From assembly GCA_017394765.1 (NCBI GenBank), contig JAFPXF010000052.1:1-5365 (forward strand): 5,365 nucleotides of DNA, written 5' to 3'. The stretch comes from Bacteroidales bacterium (GTDB lineage: Bacteria > Bacteroidota > Bacteroidia > Bacteroidales > WCHB1-69). Under the pieces are notes generated by a model. It was not told the DNA's origin and searched no databases. It was given only the letters and a program-made list of their open reading frames with translations. The translations under genes and the position numbers were made by a program. The stretch's first letter is position 1. Each line of letters opens with the position of its first letter. Shown here piece by piece: positions 1-5,115 of this stretch.

Positions 1-1
1 C

Positions 2-2044
2 GGCACCTACACCGACATCTACGCCTTGCTGCGTCTGCTCTTCTCGCGCATCGGGCAACCCTTCGTGGGCTACTCCGACGCCTTCTCGTTCAACCACCCC
101 TCGGGCAGCTGTCCGCGCTGCGGCGGACTGGGCGAGATCCGCGAGCTGGACATCCACAAGCTGGTGGATTTCGACAAGTCGCTCAACGACGAGGACACCA
201 TCCACTACATCGCCTTCGGCAAGGGTGGCTGGCGCTGGATACGCTACGCCCACAGCGGCCTCTTCGACCTCGACAAGAAGATCAAGGACTACACGCCCGA
301 GGAGCTCGATCTCTTCCTCAACTCGCCGCAGATCAAGCTGAAGAACCCGCCGTCTAACTGGCCTAAGACCGCTAAGTACGAAGGCCTCATCCCGCGCATG
401 TACCGCAGCATCATCAACTCGGAGGAGGGACTGCTCCACGCCGCCGTGCTCAACCCGATGCTGACAATGGGCACCTGTCCCGACTGCGGCGGCACGCGCC
501 TCAACGAGAAGATACGCTCCTGCAAGATTTACCTCACCCCCGGCCCCTCTCCCAAAGGCGAGGGGAGCGGACTCAATATCGCAGAGGTGACGGCGATGAG
601 CATCAGCGACTGCCGCCAATGGATGGAAAACATCGACAATCCGCTGGCGGAGGACATCAAGCGGGCGACCACCGAGCGGCTGGCGGCGTTGGAGGAGATC
701 GGACTCGGCTACCTCACCCTTGACCGCGCCATCGGCACCCTCTCCGGCGGCGAGGCCCAGCGTTGCAAGATCGCCAAATACATCAACTCACCACTATCCG
801 ACGTGATGTACATCCTCGACGAGCCCAGTGTGGGGCTTCATAACCACGATATCCTGCTGATGCAGAAGTCGGTGCAGAAGCTCAAGAACCACGGCAACAC
901 GGTCATCCTCGTGGAGCACCACAAGGAAATCATCAAAATCGCCGACCATATCGTCGATATGGGTCCCGGCGCCGGTATGAAGGGCGGCGAAATCGTCTTT
1001 GAAGGCACATACGAGGAACTGATGCACAGTCAGACGCTTACGGGTACGATGCTCAGCGCGACGAGTGCCATCAAAGAGCAGGTGCGCACGCCCAAGGATT
1101 TCTTCCTGTTGGAGAACGCCCATCTGCACAACCTGAAGAATGTTTCCGTCAAGCTGCCGTTGGGCGTGATGTGCGGCATCGCGGGCGTGGCGGGCTCGGG
1201 CAAGAGTTCGCTGATGGAATGTTTCCGGAACGCCTATCCGCACCCCGTAGGGGCGAATAATGATTCGCCCGAACAACCCGTTCAATCCCTACAATCCCAT
1301 CAAGACATCGTCTACATCAGCCAGAAGAGCATCGGCATCAGTCTGCGCAGCACCCCGGCCACCTATTTGGACGTCGCCGAAGACATCCGCAAGCTCTTCG
1401 CCAAGACCAACAAGACCAAGGCCGATCTCTTCTCCTTCAACGGCAAGGGCGGCTGTCCCGTCTGCCAGGGCAAGGGTGTCATCGTCAACGACATGGCTTT
1501 CATGGATGCCATCGAGACCACCTGCGAGGCCTGCGGCGGATTGCGCTATTCGCCGGAAGTGCTCTCCTACAAGGTGAACGGCCTCAACATCGCCGAGGTG
1601 ATGGACCTCACCGCCAACAAAGCCGCCGAGTTGTTTTCCGGAAGTGTGATTGCCGAGAAACTGGAGCCGTTGCGCAAGGTCGGCTTGGGCTATCTCCATC
1701 TGAACCAGTCACTCTCCACCCTCTCCGGCGGCGAGTTGCAGCGCATCAAACTGGCTTCCTACCTGCGCGATGCGGGCAAGATCTTCATCATGGACGAGCC
1801 CTCCGACGGTCTCCACGCGGGCGACATCCGCCGCATCCTGAACCTCTTCGACACGATGGTGGAGGCGGGCAACACCATCTTCCTCATCGAGCACAACATC
1901 GAGATGCTGAAGTCCTGCGACTGGCTCATCGAGCTCGGTCCCGGCGGCGGCGCGATGGGCGGCGACATCATCTTCGAGGGAACGCCCAAGGCGATGGCGG
2001 AGGATACGGGGTCTGTTACGGGGCCCTACTTGAGGGTTAATTAG
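2..2044 (+). CDS. UvrA-like twin ABC ATPase, short class without UvrB-binding domain (5' partial)
   Basis: The frame is open from the first complete codon (GTYTDIYALLRLLFSRIG), so the gene starts upstream; the TTG at 26 is internal. About 680 residues are visible. The first ABC half has signature LSGGEAQR (740-763), Walker B YILDEP (809-826) and H-loop VEHH (911-922); its Walker A lies outside the window. The second half has Walker A GVAGSGKSS (1184-1210), a zinc finger made of CPVC (1454-1465) and CEAC (1523-1534), signature LSGGELQR (1721-1744) and Walker B MDEP (1790-1801). In canonical UvrA about 150 residues carrying the UvrB-binding domain separate LLFxRxG from FSFNxPxGxCPxC. Here only about ten do, so this is the UvrA2/DrrC-like class. 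Known members are linked to DNA binding and drug tolerance rather than to UvrB loading. It is a soluble cytoplasmic protein. Two in-frame repeat insertions (533-568, about 1247-1300) are unusual. Family assignment is very secure; the exact role is inferred. Confidence 0.95.
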   Translation, partial: GTYTDIYALLRLLFSRIGQPFVGYSDAFSFNHPSGSCPRCGGLGEIRELDIHKLVDFDKSLNDEDTIHYIAFGKGGWRWIRYAHSGLFDLDKKIKDYTPEELDLFLNSPQIKLKNPPSNWPKTAKYEGLIPRMYRSIINSEEGLLHAAVLNPMLTMGTCPDCGGTRLNEKIRSCKIYLTPGPSPKGEGSGLNIAEVTAMSISDCRQWMENIDNPLAEDIKRATTERLAALEEIGLGYLTLDRAIGTLSGGEAQRCKIAKYINSPLSDVMYILDEPSVGLHNHDILLMQKSVQKLKNHGNTVILVEHHKEIIKIADHIVDMGPGAGMKGGEIVFEGTYEELMHSQTLTGTMLSATSAIKEQVRTPKDFFLLENAHLHNLKNVSVKLPLGVMCGIAGVAGSGKSSLMECFRNAYPHPVGANNDSPEQPVQSLQSHQDIVYISQKSIGISLRSTPATYLDVAEDIRKLFAKTNKTKADLFSFNGKGGCPVCQGKGVIVNDMAFMDAIETTCEACGGLRYSPEVLSYKVNGLNIAEVMDLTANKAAELFSGSVIAEKLEPLRKVGLGYLHLNQSLSTLSGGELQRIKLASYLRDAGKIFIMDEPSDGLHAGDIRRILNLFDTMVEAGNTIFLIEHNIEMLKSCDWLIELGPGGGAMGGDIIFEGTPKAMAEDTGSVTGPYLRVN
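533..568 (+). repeat. In-frame palindromic repeat encoding LTPGPSPKGEGS inside the uvrA-like gene
   Basis: Twelve codons interrupt the conserved UvrA segment between CKIY and GLNIAEV, where relatives have only a short 'I.gk.I.e' loop. The DNA contains a hairpin: 544-552 pairs with 557-565 (eight of nine pairs, T550/C559 mismatched) around loop CAAA. From memory, this peptide recurs in unrelated predicted proteins from several phyla, which suggests a dispersed palindromic DNA repeat rather than a protein domain. The 36-nt length keeps the frame. Confidence 0.75.
1247..1300 (+). repeat. Second in-frame palindromic repeat (GANNDSPEQP) with short tandem tail inside the uvrA-like gene
   Basis: A perfect 8-bp inverted repeat GGGCGAAT (1251-1258) / ATTCGCCC (1263-1270) surrounds loop AATG. 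It is followed by a tail with two close CAATCCC copies (1283-1289 and 1292-1298). The translated stretch falls between the conserved Walker A helix region (ending AYPHP) and the conserved DIVYISQKSIG segment, and relatives have little sequence there. The insert of about 54 nt preserves the frame. The boundaries are approximate. Confidence 0.7.
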
Positions 2045-2089
2045 GAAGTTAGCGTGACTGATGAAAAACAATCCGCAATTGAAAAAAAG

Positions 2090-2097
2090 TATTTTTG
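2090..2097 (+). promoter_or_regulatory. Bacteroidetes -7 promoter box TATTTTTG for the lipoprotein gene
   Basis: The sequence matches the Bacteroidetes -7 consensus TAnnTTTG exactly. No clear TTTG -33 element lies upstream. A start of transcription near 2104 would leave a short leader containing AAGGAG (2106-2111), nine bases before the ATG at 2121. That layout favours 2121 as the original start codon, although it is out of frame with the lipoprotein body. Confidence 0.45.
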
Positions 2098-2120
2098 TAA
2101 GTTCAAAGGAGAGAAAGATT

Positions 2121-2162
2121 ATGGAGCTGAAAAAAAACAAACCAGAAGAGTATCTTTTTTGA
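2121..2162 (+). CDS. 13-codon leader ORF or displaced original start of the lipoprotein gene
   Basis: This ATG has the best Shine-Dalgarno in the region (AAGGAG at 2106-2111) and a TAnnTTTG box upstream. It encodes MELKKNKPEEYLF and stops at TGA (2160-2162). The TGA overlaps a TTG (2159-2161) that is in frame with the downstream lipoprotein, so termination and reinitiation could couple the two. The ORF ends in EEYLF, and the lipoprotein repeats EEYLF at 2192-2206 directly before its hydrophobic signal core. This may be a start region split off by a small insertion, or a true leader peptide. The frame also stays open upstream to an ATG at 2061. Confidence 0.35.
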   Translation: MELKKNKPEEYLF

Positions 2163-2206
2163 AGAAGTTATCCTTCAAATTAATAGACCTTGAAGAATAT
2201 CTTTTT
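2145..2206 (+). repeat. 15-nt direct repeat pair, offset 47 nt, at the 5' end of the lipoprotein gene
   Basis: GAAGAGTATCTTTTT (2145-2159) and GAAGAATATCTTTTT (2192-2206) match at 14 of 15 positions. The offset of 47 nt is not a multiple of three, so the two copies lie in different frames. Collapse between the copies would fuse MELKKNKPEEYLF directly to the signal core IITITCCLLTAC. Confidence 0.6.
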
Positions 2207-2911
2207 ATCATTACCATCACCTGCTGCCTGTTGACAGCGTGTGGCACACGTAGCAACTGTGACTACGACCATCCTGAGCCAACCTACATGGATACGGTTG
2301 CGGGTATATCCTTGCAAAACATCCATTCAATCAGTTTTCATGTCGCACCCCTGTCGTGCGGATGGGTTGTATCGTTTGCGAATGGTGAAATAGGGTTTGC
2401 CTCTTACGACAAAATCAAGCGTTGGCGGTTTCGGAACCGCACAGACACCATTGATGCATACCCTTTGACCGGCCAAAGCAGCGCATTTCTTGATCGTTAT
2501 GGTATTGCAGAATACCAGTTGGCTCAAATAATGGACTTTTGTAGAAACAATCACATACCTCTCCTTTGTGGTCCAACCGTTCTTCGATGGGAAAAAGAAT
2601 ATGCCTCTGCCATCTATGAATACAGTGATGACACCCTGCACGAAGAGCTATTGCTTTTTGGCACTATATGCGATTCGATACGTTTCAAATATAACATAGA
2701 GACAAAAGAATACTGTACAGGCAAATCCGGTTATGCCCATCTGTCTGACTGTACTTCATCTTATTTGGAGTACCTCCAGGATAAGGGCTTCCGTGTAACC
2801 ATTCGTTTTTCAGCAGACACTCTCCAATGCCTAAGTGTCTGTAGCGGCAGCGAATCCGATAATCTTCACAACCCCCATCTTAACTCTTTTCAACCTATGG
2901 CGAAAAAATAA
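2159..2911 (+). CDS. Lipoprotein of unknown function
   Basis: I do not recognise the family. From TTG 2159 the protein has 250 residues: a lysine-bearing start (MKKLSFK), a hydrophobic stretch at about residues 15-25 (LFIITITCCLL) and lipobox LTAC with Cys28 as the lipidated residue, so it should be membrane-anchored on the periplasmic side or outer surface. The mature part is mixed polar and contains several cysteines; no catalytic motif stands out. The open frame extends upstream to GTG 2054 (285 residues), but that would put about 35 highly charged residues before the signal and is less likely. A better ATG with Shine-Dalgarno at 2121 lies in another frame (see the repeat at 2145-2206), so the 5' end may be damaged or phase-variable. 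Composition is visibly more AT-rich than the uvrA-like gene upstream. It converges on the minus-strand operon, with a 76-nt gap. Confidence 0.7.
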   Translation: MKKLSFKLIDLEEYLFIITITCCLLTACGTRSNCDYDHPEPTYMDTVAGISLQNIHSISFHVAPLSCGWVVSFANGEIGFASYDKIKRWRFRNRTDTIDAYPLTGQSSAFLDRYGIAEYQLAQIMDFCRNNHIPLLCGPTVLRWEKEYASAIYEYSDDTLHEELLLFGTICDSIRFKYNIETKEYCTGKSGYAHLSDCTSSYLEYLQDKGFRVTIRFSADTLQCLSVCSGSESDNLHNPHLNSFQPMAKK

Positions 2912-2920
2912 TAACGACTT

Positions 2921-2940
2921 TCTCGGAGGCAAATCTGAGA
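2921..2940 (+). terminator. Possible weak bidirectional terminator between convergent genes
   Basis: TCTCGGA (2921-2927) pairs with TCTGAGA (2934-2940) over seven positions, including one G-U, around a six-base loop. It lies ten bases after the lipoprotein stop and in the convergent gap. The T-rich tract following it is poor on both strands, so this is tentative. Confidence 0.3.
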
Positions 2941-2948
2941 TTCTGCAT

Positions 2949-2970
2949 TGCAAGCTTTCAGGCTATATCT
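2949..2970 (+). repeat. Left copy of the direct repeat flanking the DUF3791/DUF3990 operon
   Basis: The 22-nt segment beginning TGCAAGCTTTCAGGC matches 4504-4525 in the same orientation at 19 of 22 positions; all three differences are A/G changes. It lies 18 bases beyond the last stop codon of the minus-strand operon. The right copy lies beyond the operon's promoter, so the pair brackets the whole transcription unit. Confidence 0.6.
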
Positions 2971-2987
2971 GTAAATAGACAGTTTCT

Positions 2988-3683
2988 TTACTGCTTTTTA
3001 TATAGACATTTCCCCTTTCTGTAATCATTAGGGGACAATCTTTTCATGCGATCAAACGCTGATTTATACTCCTCCACATTCCACTCCCATGCCTCTTGCA
3101 TCACATAGTTTTTATCATATAGAATCCAAATTAATCTATCCCATTCATAATTCGTTGCCTTTGGAACCATTGTTACAATACTGCCTGGTTTGCCACTTGG
3201 TCGATTGCCCTTTACCTGATACCGAATATTCTTAAAAACGAAATCCGATCCTTTATTAACGGCCGTTTTATCTTTCATATATTCAGAATATTCTTTTTCT
3301 GACATCCCAACTAACATCGCCGCATCATATTCTGAGACCGTACTTGTGATAGATGGAGAAACCCCAAATTTCGCTTGCCATTTCAAAGCAATCTCAACAA
3401 GCTCGTTTCTTAAAAAAACATGAAAGTCGACATTCTCTTTGATGACACCTGATTGTTCAAATAACTTGGCCTTTAATTCGTCCATCAGAAAACTGTAAAC
3501 ATAGCCTGACGACTGGAAGAAAAGGCCGGTGTTGGGGTCGCCAAGTTTCTCGAAAAGGCGGGAGGTGTAAACGGCATCGAAAGCCTGCTGCATCGTGAGT
3601 CCTCGCTCTTCCATAAGGCGGGCAATCATGTCCTTCACGATCTCCTCTTTCATAATTTGAAATTCTGCTTGGGTGACGTTCAT
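2988..3683 (-). CDS. Third operon gene: small helical partner domain fused to a possible PD-(D/E)XK-like domain
   Basis: The protein has 231 residues. Residues 1 to about 75 (MNVTQAEFQIMKEEIV..., ending SSGYVYSFLMDEL) resemble the small stand-alone proteins I recall beside DUF3791/DUF3990 genes in Bacteroidetes. Residues from about 80 on form an extra domain with a helical lead-in, then D147, the strand RYQVK (Q156, K158), the loop GNRPSGKPGS (159-168) and a hydrophobic strand LIWILYD. The D...QxK spacing recalls Mrr-type nucleases in which Q replaces the acidic residue; nuclease activity is an inference. The start at 3683 overlaps the upstream stop as ATGA (3680-3683), so translation is probably coupled. 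By hand count, 3481-3660 (mostly the N-terminal module) is 50% GC and 3001-3480 (C-terminal module) about 37%, suggesting domains of different origin. It could instead be a DNA-binding or structural accessory domain. Confidence 0.85.
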   Translation of the reverse strand: MNVTQAEFQIMKEEIVKDMIARLMEERGLTMQQAFDAVYTSRLFEKLGDPNTGLFFQSSGYVYSFLMDELKAKLFEQSGVIKENVDFHVFLRNELVEIALKWQAKFGVSPSITSTVSEYDAAMLVGMSEKEYSEYMKDKTAVNKGSDFVFKNIRYQVKGNRPSGKPGSIVTMVPKATNYEWDRLIWILYDKNYVMQEAWEWNVEEYKSAFDRMKRLSPNDYRKGKCLYKKQ

Positions 3684-4150
3684 AACTTGATAAGTTTGTC
3701 CACTGCCTGCTGCGTGCAGAAAGCATATTGGAAAGTGATACCTTTGATGTATTGAATACGGCGCAAGAACTCGTCGAAGGTGATGTAGCCTTGCTTGAAG
3801 CGGGTGATTTGTGCGCCGATACGGTCGTTAGCAATGGGACCGTAAACGATATCATAGTCATGGAGTGTGAGACCTTGTGGCTCGGCGCGGTGGTCATAAA
3901 CAAAGTGCGCCCAATCCTCCGTGTAGCCCTCAAAACGTTTATATCGGAACTGTGAGAAGAGTCTCTCGTCAAAATCATAGACGTTTACAACAGGGACAGT
4001 TTCTTCGAACTCGGCACGAAACTGTGCCAACTCAAGGGCCTGCTGACGGTCGTCAGAGAGATAAAAAGCACGGCCAAAATCCTTGTTAGGTCTCGAAAGA
4101 GTAAGGTCAATATGTTGGATATCAATGGTGGAACCATGGTATAGTCTCAT
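3680..4150 (-). CDS. DUF3990 family protein (ADP-ribosyltransferase-like, putative toxin)
   Basis: The protein has 156 residues, about full length for the family. Recognisable DUF3990 features in order are LYHGS (residues 3-7, His5), LSRPNKDFGRAFYLSDD (18-34, Tyr30), VVNVYDFD (54-61), YDIVYGPIANDR (99-110) and FQYAFCT (140-146). The His in YHGS and the Tyr in FYL occupy positions expected for NAD-binding residues in ADP-ribosyltransferase folds, and DUF3990 is placed in that superfamily; the substrate is unknown. There is no signal peptide or membrane segment, so it should act in the cytoplasm. It is the middle gene of a three-gene unit, overlapping both neighbours by ATGA (4147-4150 and 3680-3683). 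A toxin role, restrained by a partner encoded beside it, is inferred from the fold and the arrangement. Confidence 0.88.
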   Translation of the reverse strand: MRLYHGSTIDIQHIDLTLSRPNKDFGRAFYLSDDRQQALELAQFRAEFEETVPVVNVYDFDERLFSQFRYKRFEGYTEDWAHFVYDHRAEPQGLTLHDYDIVYGPIANDRIGAQITRFKQGYITFDEFLRRIQYIKGITFQYAFCTQQAVDKLIKL

Positions 4151-4368
4151 AGTGTACCCCCTTTCTTCTGGCAGTAGGCTTGAAGGGTTTGAATATTCTC
4201 ATCAAGCGACAAGGTGTGCATGATGCCATAGTGCTTGTCGCACATTGCGAGGGCACCGTAGCGGCTGAGGTAGCGGTAGGCCTCGGCTTCGGAGACGTTA
4301 CTCCGTGTAGCGAAACCTGCCACCAAAAGCACAAGGTATTCTATTTTGTCCAGTATTGTCGATGACAT
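4147..4368 (-). CDS. DUF3791 family small protein (putative partner or antitoxin of the DUF3990 protein)
   Basis: The protein has 73 residues, the usual size for DUF3791. It shows the family pattern KIEYLVLLVAGFA (8-20), then AEAYRYLSRYGAL and HYGIMHTLSLDEN, and is predicted to be mostly helical. No DNA-binding motif is evident. It is the first gene of the operon; its stop overlaps the start of the DUF3990 gene as ATGA (4147-4150). The ATG at 4368 lies 34 bases downstream of an exact TAnnTTTG box on the same strand, which supports this start. DUF3791 and DUF3990 genes are commonly adjacent, which suggests a functional pair; calling this one the neutralising partner is inference. Confidence 0.85.
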   Translation of the reverse strand: MSSTILDKIEYLVLLVAGFATRSNVSEAEAYRYLSRYGALAMCDKHYGIMHTLSLDENIQTLQAYCQKKGGTL

Positions 4369-4402
4369 AAGCTAAAGTTTCTACCGTCATTAATTCGATT
4401 TG

Positions 4403-4410
4403 CAAAAGTA
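4403..4410 (-). promoter_or_regulatory. Bacteroidetes -7 promoter box for the DUF3791/DUF3990 operon
   Basis: Read on the minus strand the sequence is TACTTTTG, an exact TAnnTTTG match, in the context GTTTGTACTTTTGCAAA. Transcription would start near 4396, giving a leader of about 28 bases. A TTTG -33 element at the usual distance is not clear, so the site may be weak or activator-dependent. Confidence 0.55.
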
Positions 4411-4454
4411 CAAACTTTTTTGAAACCACCCCACTTTTTCTGTTCCGCGTTTTT

Positions 4455-4493
4455 TTGTGGATGATTCTCGTTGTCTCGCATGCGTATCCACAA
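4455..4493. repeat. Inverted repeat with a nested palindrome upstream of the operon
   Basis: TTGTGGAT (4455-4462) and ATCCACAA (4486-4493) form a perfect 8-bp inverted repeat. The 23-base interval contains the palindrome CGCATGCG (4477-4484). It lies 45 bases upstream of the operon's -7 box, where a regulator could bind. It could equally be the outer part of the neighbouring repeat element. Confidence 0.4.
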
Positions 4494-4503
4494 CAGTTGT
4501 TTT

Positions 4504-4560
4504 TGCAGACTTTCGGGCTATATCTCAACAAAAAATCGAGTTATAGCCCGAAAGTCTGCA
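4504..4560. repeat. Perfect 19-bp inverted repeat in the divergent intergenic region
   Basis: TGCAGACTTTCGGGCTATA (4504-4522) is exactly complementary to 4542-4560. After one mismatch, three more pairs (CTC 4524-4526 / GAG 4538-4540) extend the stem around an A-rich loop. TTTTT follows on the plus strand, giving the shape of a rho-independent terminator, but no plus-strand gene ends here: the 275-nt gap 4369-4643 lies between two divergent starts. The left arm matches the repeat at 2949-2970. Candidate roles are a dispersed repeat, a cassette boundary, or an insulating hairpin that stops stray plus-strand transcription. Confidence 0.85.
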
Positions 4561-4587
4561 TTTTTATTTTGTTGTGATTTGATATTT

Positions 4588-4621
4588 TTTGTCCAAAGAA
4601 ATTGAAAAACTAGTACTTTTG
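4588..4621 (+). promoter_or_regulatory. Bacteroidetes-type promoter upstream of the cupin gene
   Basis: A TTTG -33 element (4588-4591) and TACTTTTG -7 box (4614-4621) are separated by 22 bases, slightly longer than typical. Transcription from about 4628 would precede the ATG at 4644 by some 16 bases. The site begins 28 bases after the 19-bp inverted repeat. Confidence 0.6.
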
Positions 4622-4643
4622 CCGTACGAATTCAAAAAGTGAA

Positions 4644-5006
4644 ATGAGCACACAAAAAACCGAACTTATCCGTACCTCGCAGAGTTGGGATGGTGCGGAA
4701 CTTCCTGATTACCTGCAAGGCAGACCCGAATTAGTGGTCAAGTAATACGTCTTTCCCGTCGGGGAGAAGCTGGACTGGCATCACCATCCCGTGATGAACT
4801 ACGGCGTGCTGGTGCAGGGCGAACTGACCATCATCGACCAGGACGGCAGAACGAAGGTCGTACACGAGGGGGAAGCCGTCGTCGAGATGGTCGGAACCGT
4901 CCACCATGGCGAGAACCGAGGCTCCGTGCCCGCCGTCCTCTACATGTTCTATCTCTCGCAGGAAGGCCTCCCGCTGTCCGTGCCGTACCCGGAGATGGAA
5001 GGGTAG
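4644..5006 (+). pseudogene. Cupin-domain protein gene interrupted by an in-frame TAA at codon 34
   Basis: Read from ATG 4644 the frame encodes a compact single-domain cupin of 120 codons, broken only by TAA at 4743-4745. Similarity to the family is continuous across the stop: SWDGAELPDY and RPELVVK precede it, and YVFPVGEKLDWHHHP follows. The metal-binding His cluster is at codons 46-48, and the second motif GEAVVEMVGTVHHGEN is at codons 76-91 with His87 and His88. Relatives typically have a lysine-like residue before YVFP, so one base change from AAA would explain the stop. Reinitiation at GTG 4791 or ATG 4794 would lose the HHH cluster and probably the metal site. A promoter is present upstream, so decay looks recent. 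Readthrough or a sequencing error are the alternatives. The natural substrate is unknown. Confidence 0.85.
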
Positions 5007-5041
5007 GGACACGCCGAGGCACGTCTCTACAAAGCATTTCA

Positions 5042-5076
5042 TTTGTCCGTGTATATTCGAAATTTGTGTATTTTTG
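5042..5076 (+). promoter_or_regulatory. Bacteroidetes-type promoter upstream of the DUF362 lipoprotein gene
   Basis: TTTG (5042-5045) and TATTTTTG (5069-5076) fit the -33/-7 pattern with a 23-base spacer, a little long. Transcription from about 5083 gives a leader of about 33 bases to the ATG at 5116. Its -33 region reads TTTGTCC, the same as that of the cupin promoter. Confidence 0.55.
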
Positions 5077-5115
5077 CAGAAGAAAATCCATATTTGTAAA
5101 TAGAAATCTATCAAA

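Noticed and set aside
26..28. TTG as the start of the UvrA-like protein
   Set aside because: The frame is open to the window edge and the preceding residues GTYTDIYA belong to the conserved family sequence.
1289..1699. Minus-strand frames opposite the uvrA-like gene (also 794-1285 and 1709-2140)
   Set aside because: They are GC-rich shadows of a strongly conserved ATPase on the other strand, with no promoter or recognisable domain.
2054..2158. GTG 2054 as the lipoprotein start
   Set aside because: It adds about 35 charged residues before the signal peptide and lies upstream of the likely promoter box at 2090-2097, though AGGAAG at 2043-2048 keeps it possible.
3457..3978. 173-residue minus-strand reading frame across the DUF3990 gene
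   Set aside because: It overlaps two recognisable proteins in another frame, resembles no family I know, and has a composition typical of an antisense-frame shadow.
4298..4531. Minus-strand 77-residue frame over the intergenic repeats
   Set aside because: It runs through the inverted repeats and the operon promoter and overlaps the DUF3791 start out of frame; no family resemblance.
4504..4560. CRISPR repeat or insertion-sequence terminal repeat
   Set aside because: There is one hairpin with a short loop, no regular repeat-spacer series, and no transposase gene in the window.
4791..5006. Intact 71-residue cupin gene starting at GTG 4791
   Set aside because: Similarity continues upstream through WHHHP and across the TAA to ATG 4644, which has its own promoter; the short version would lack the metal-binding His cluster.
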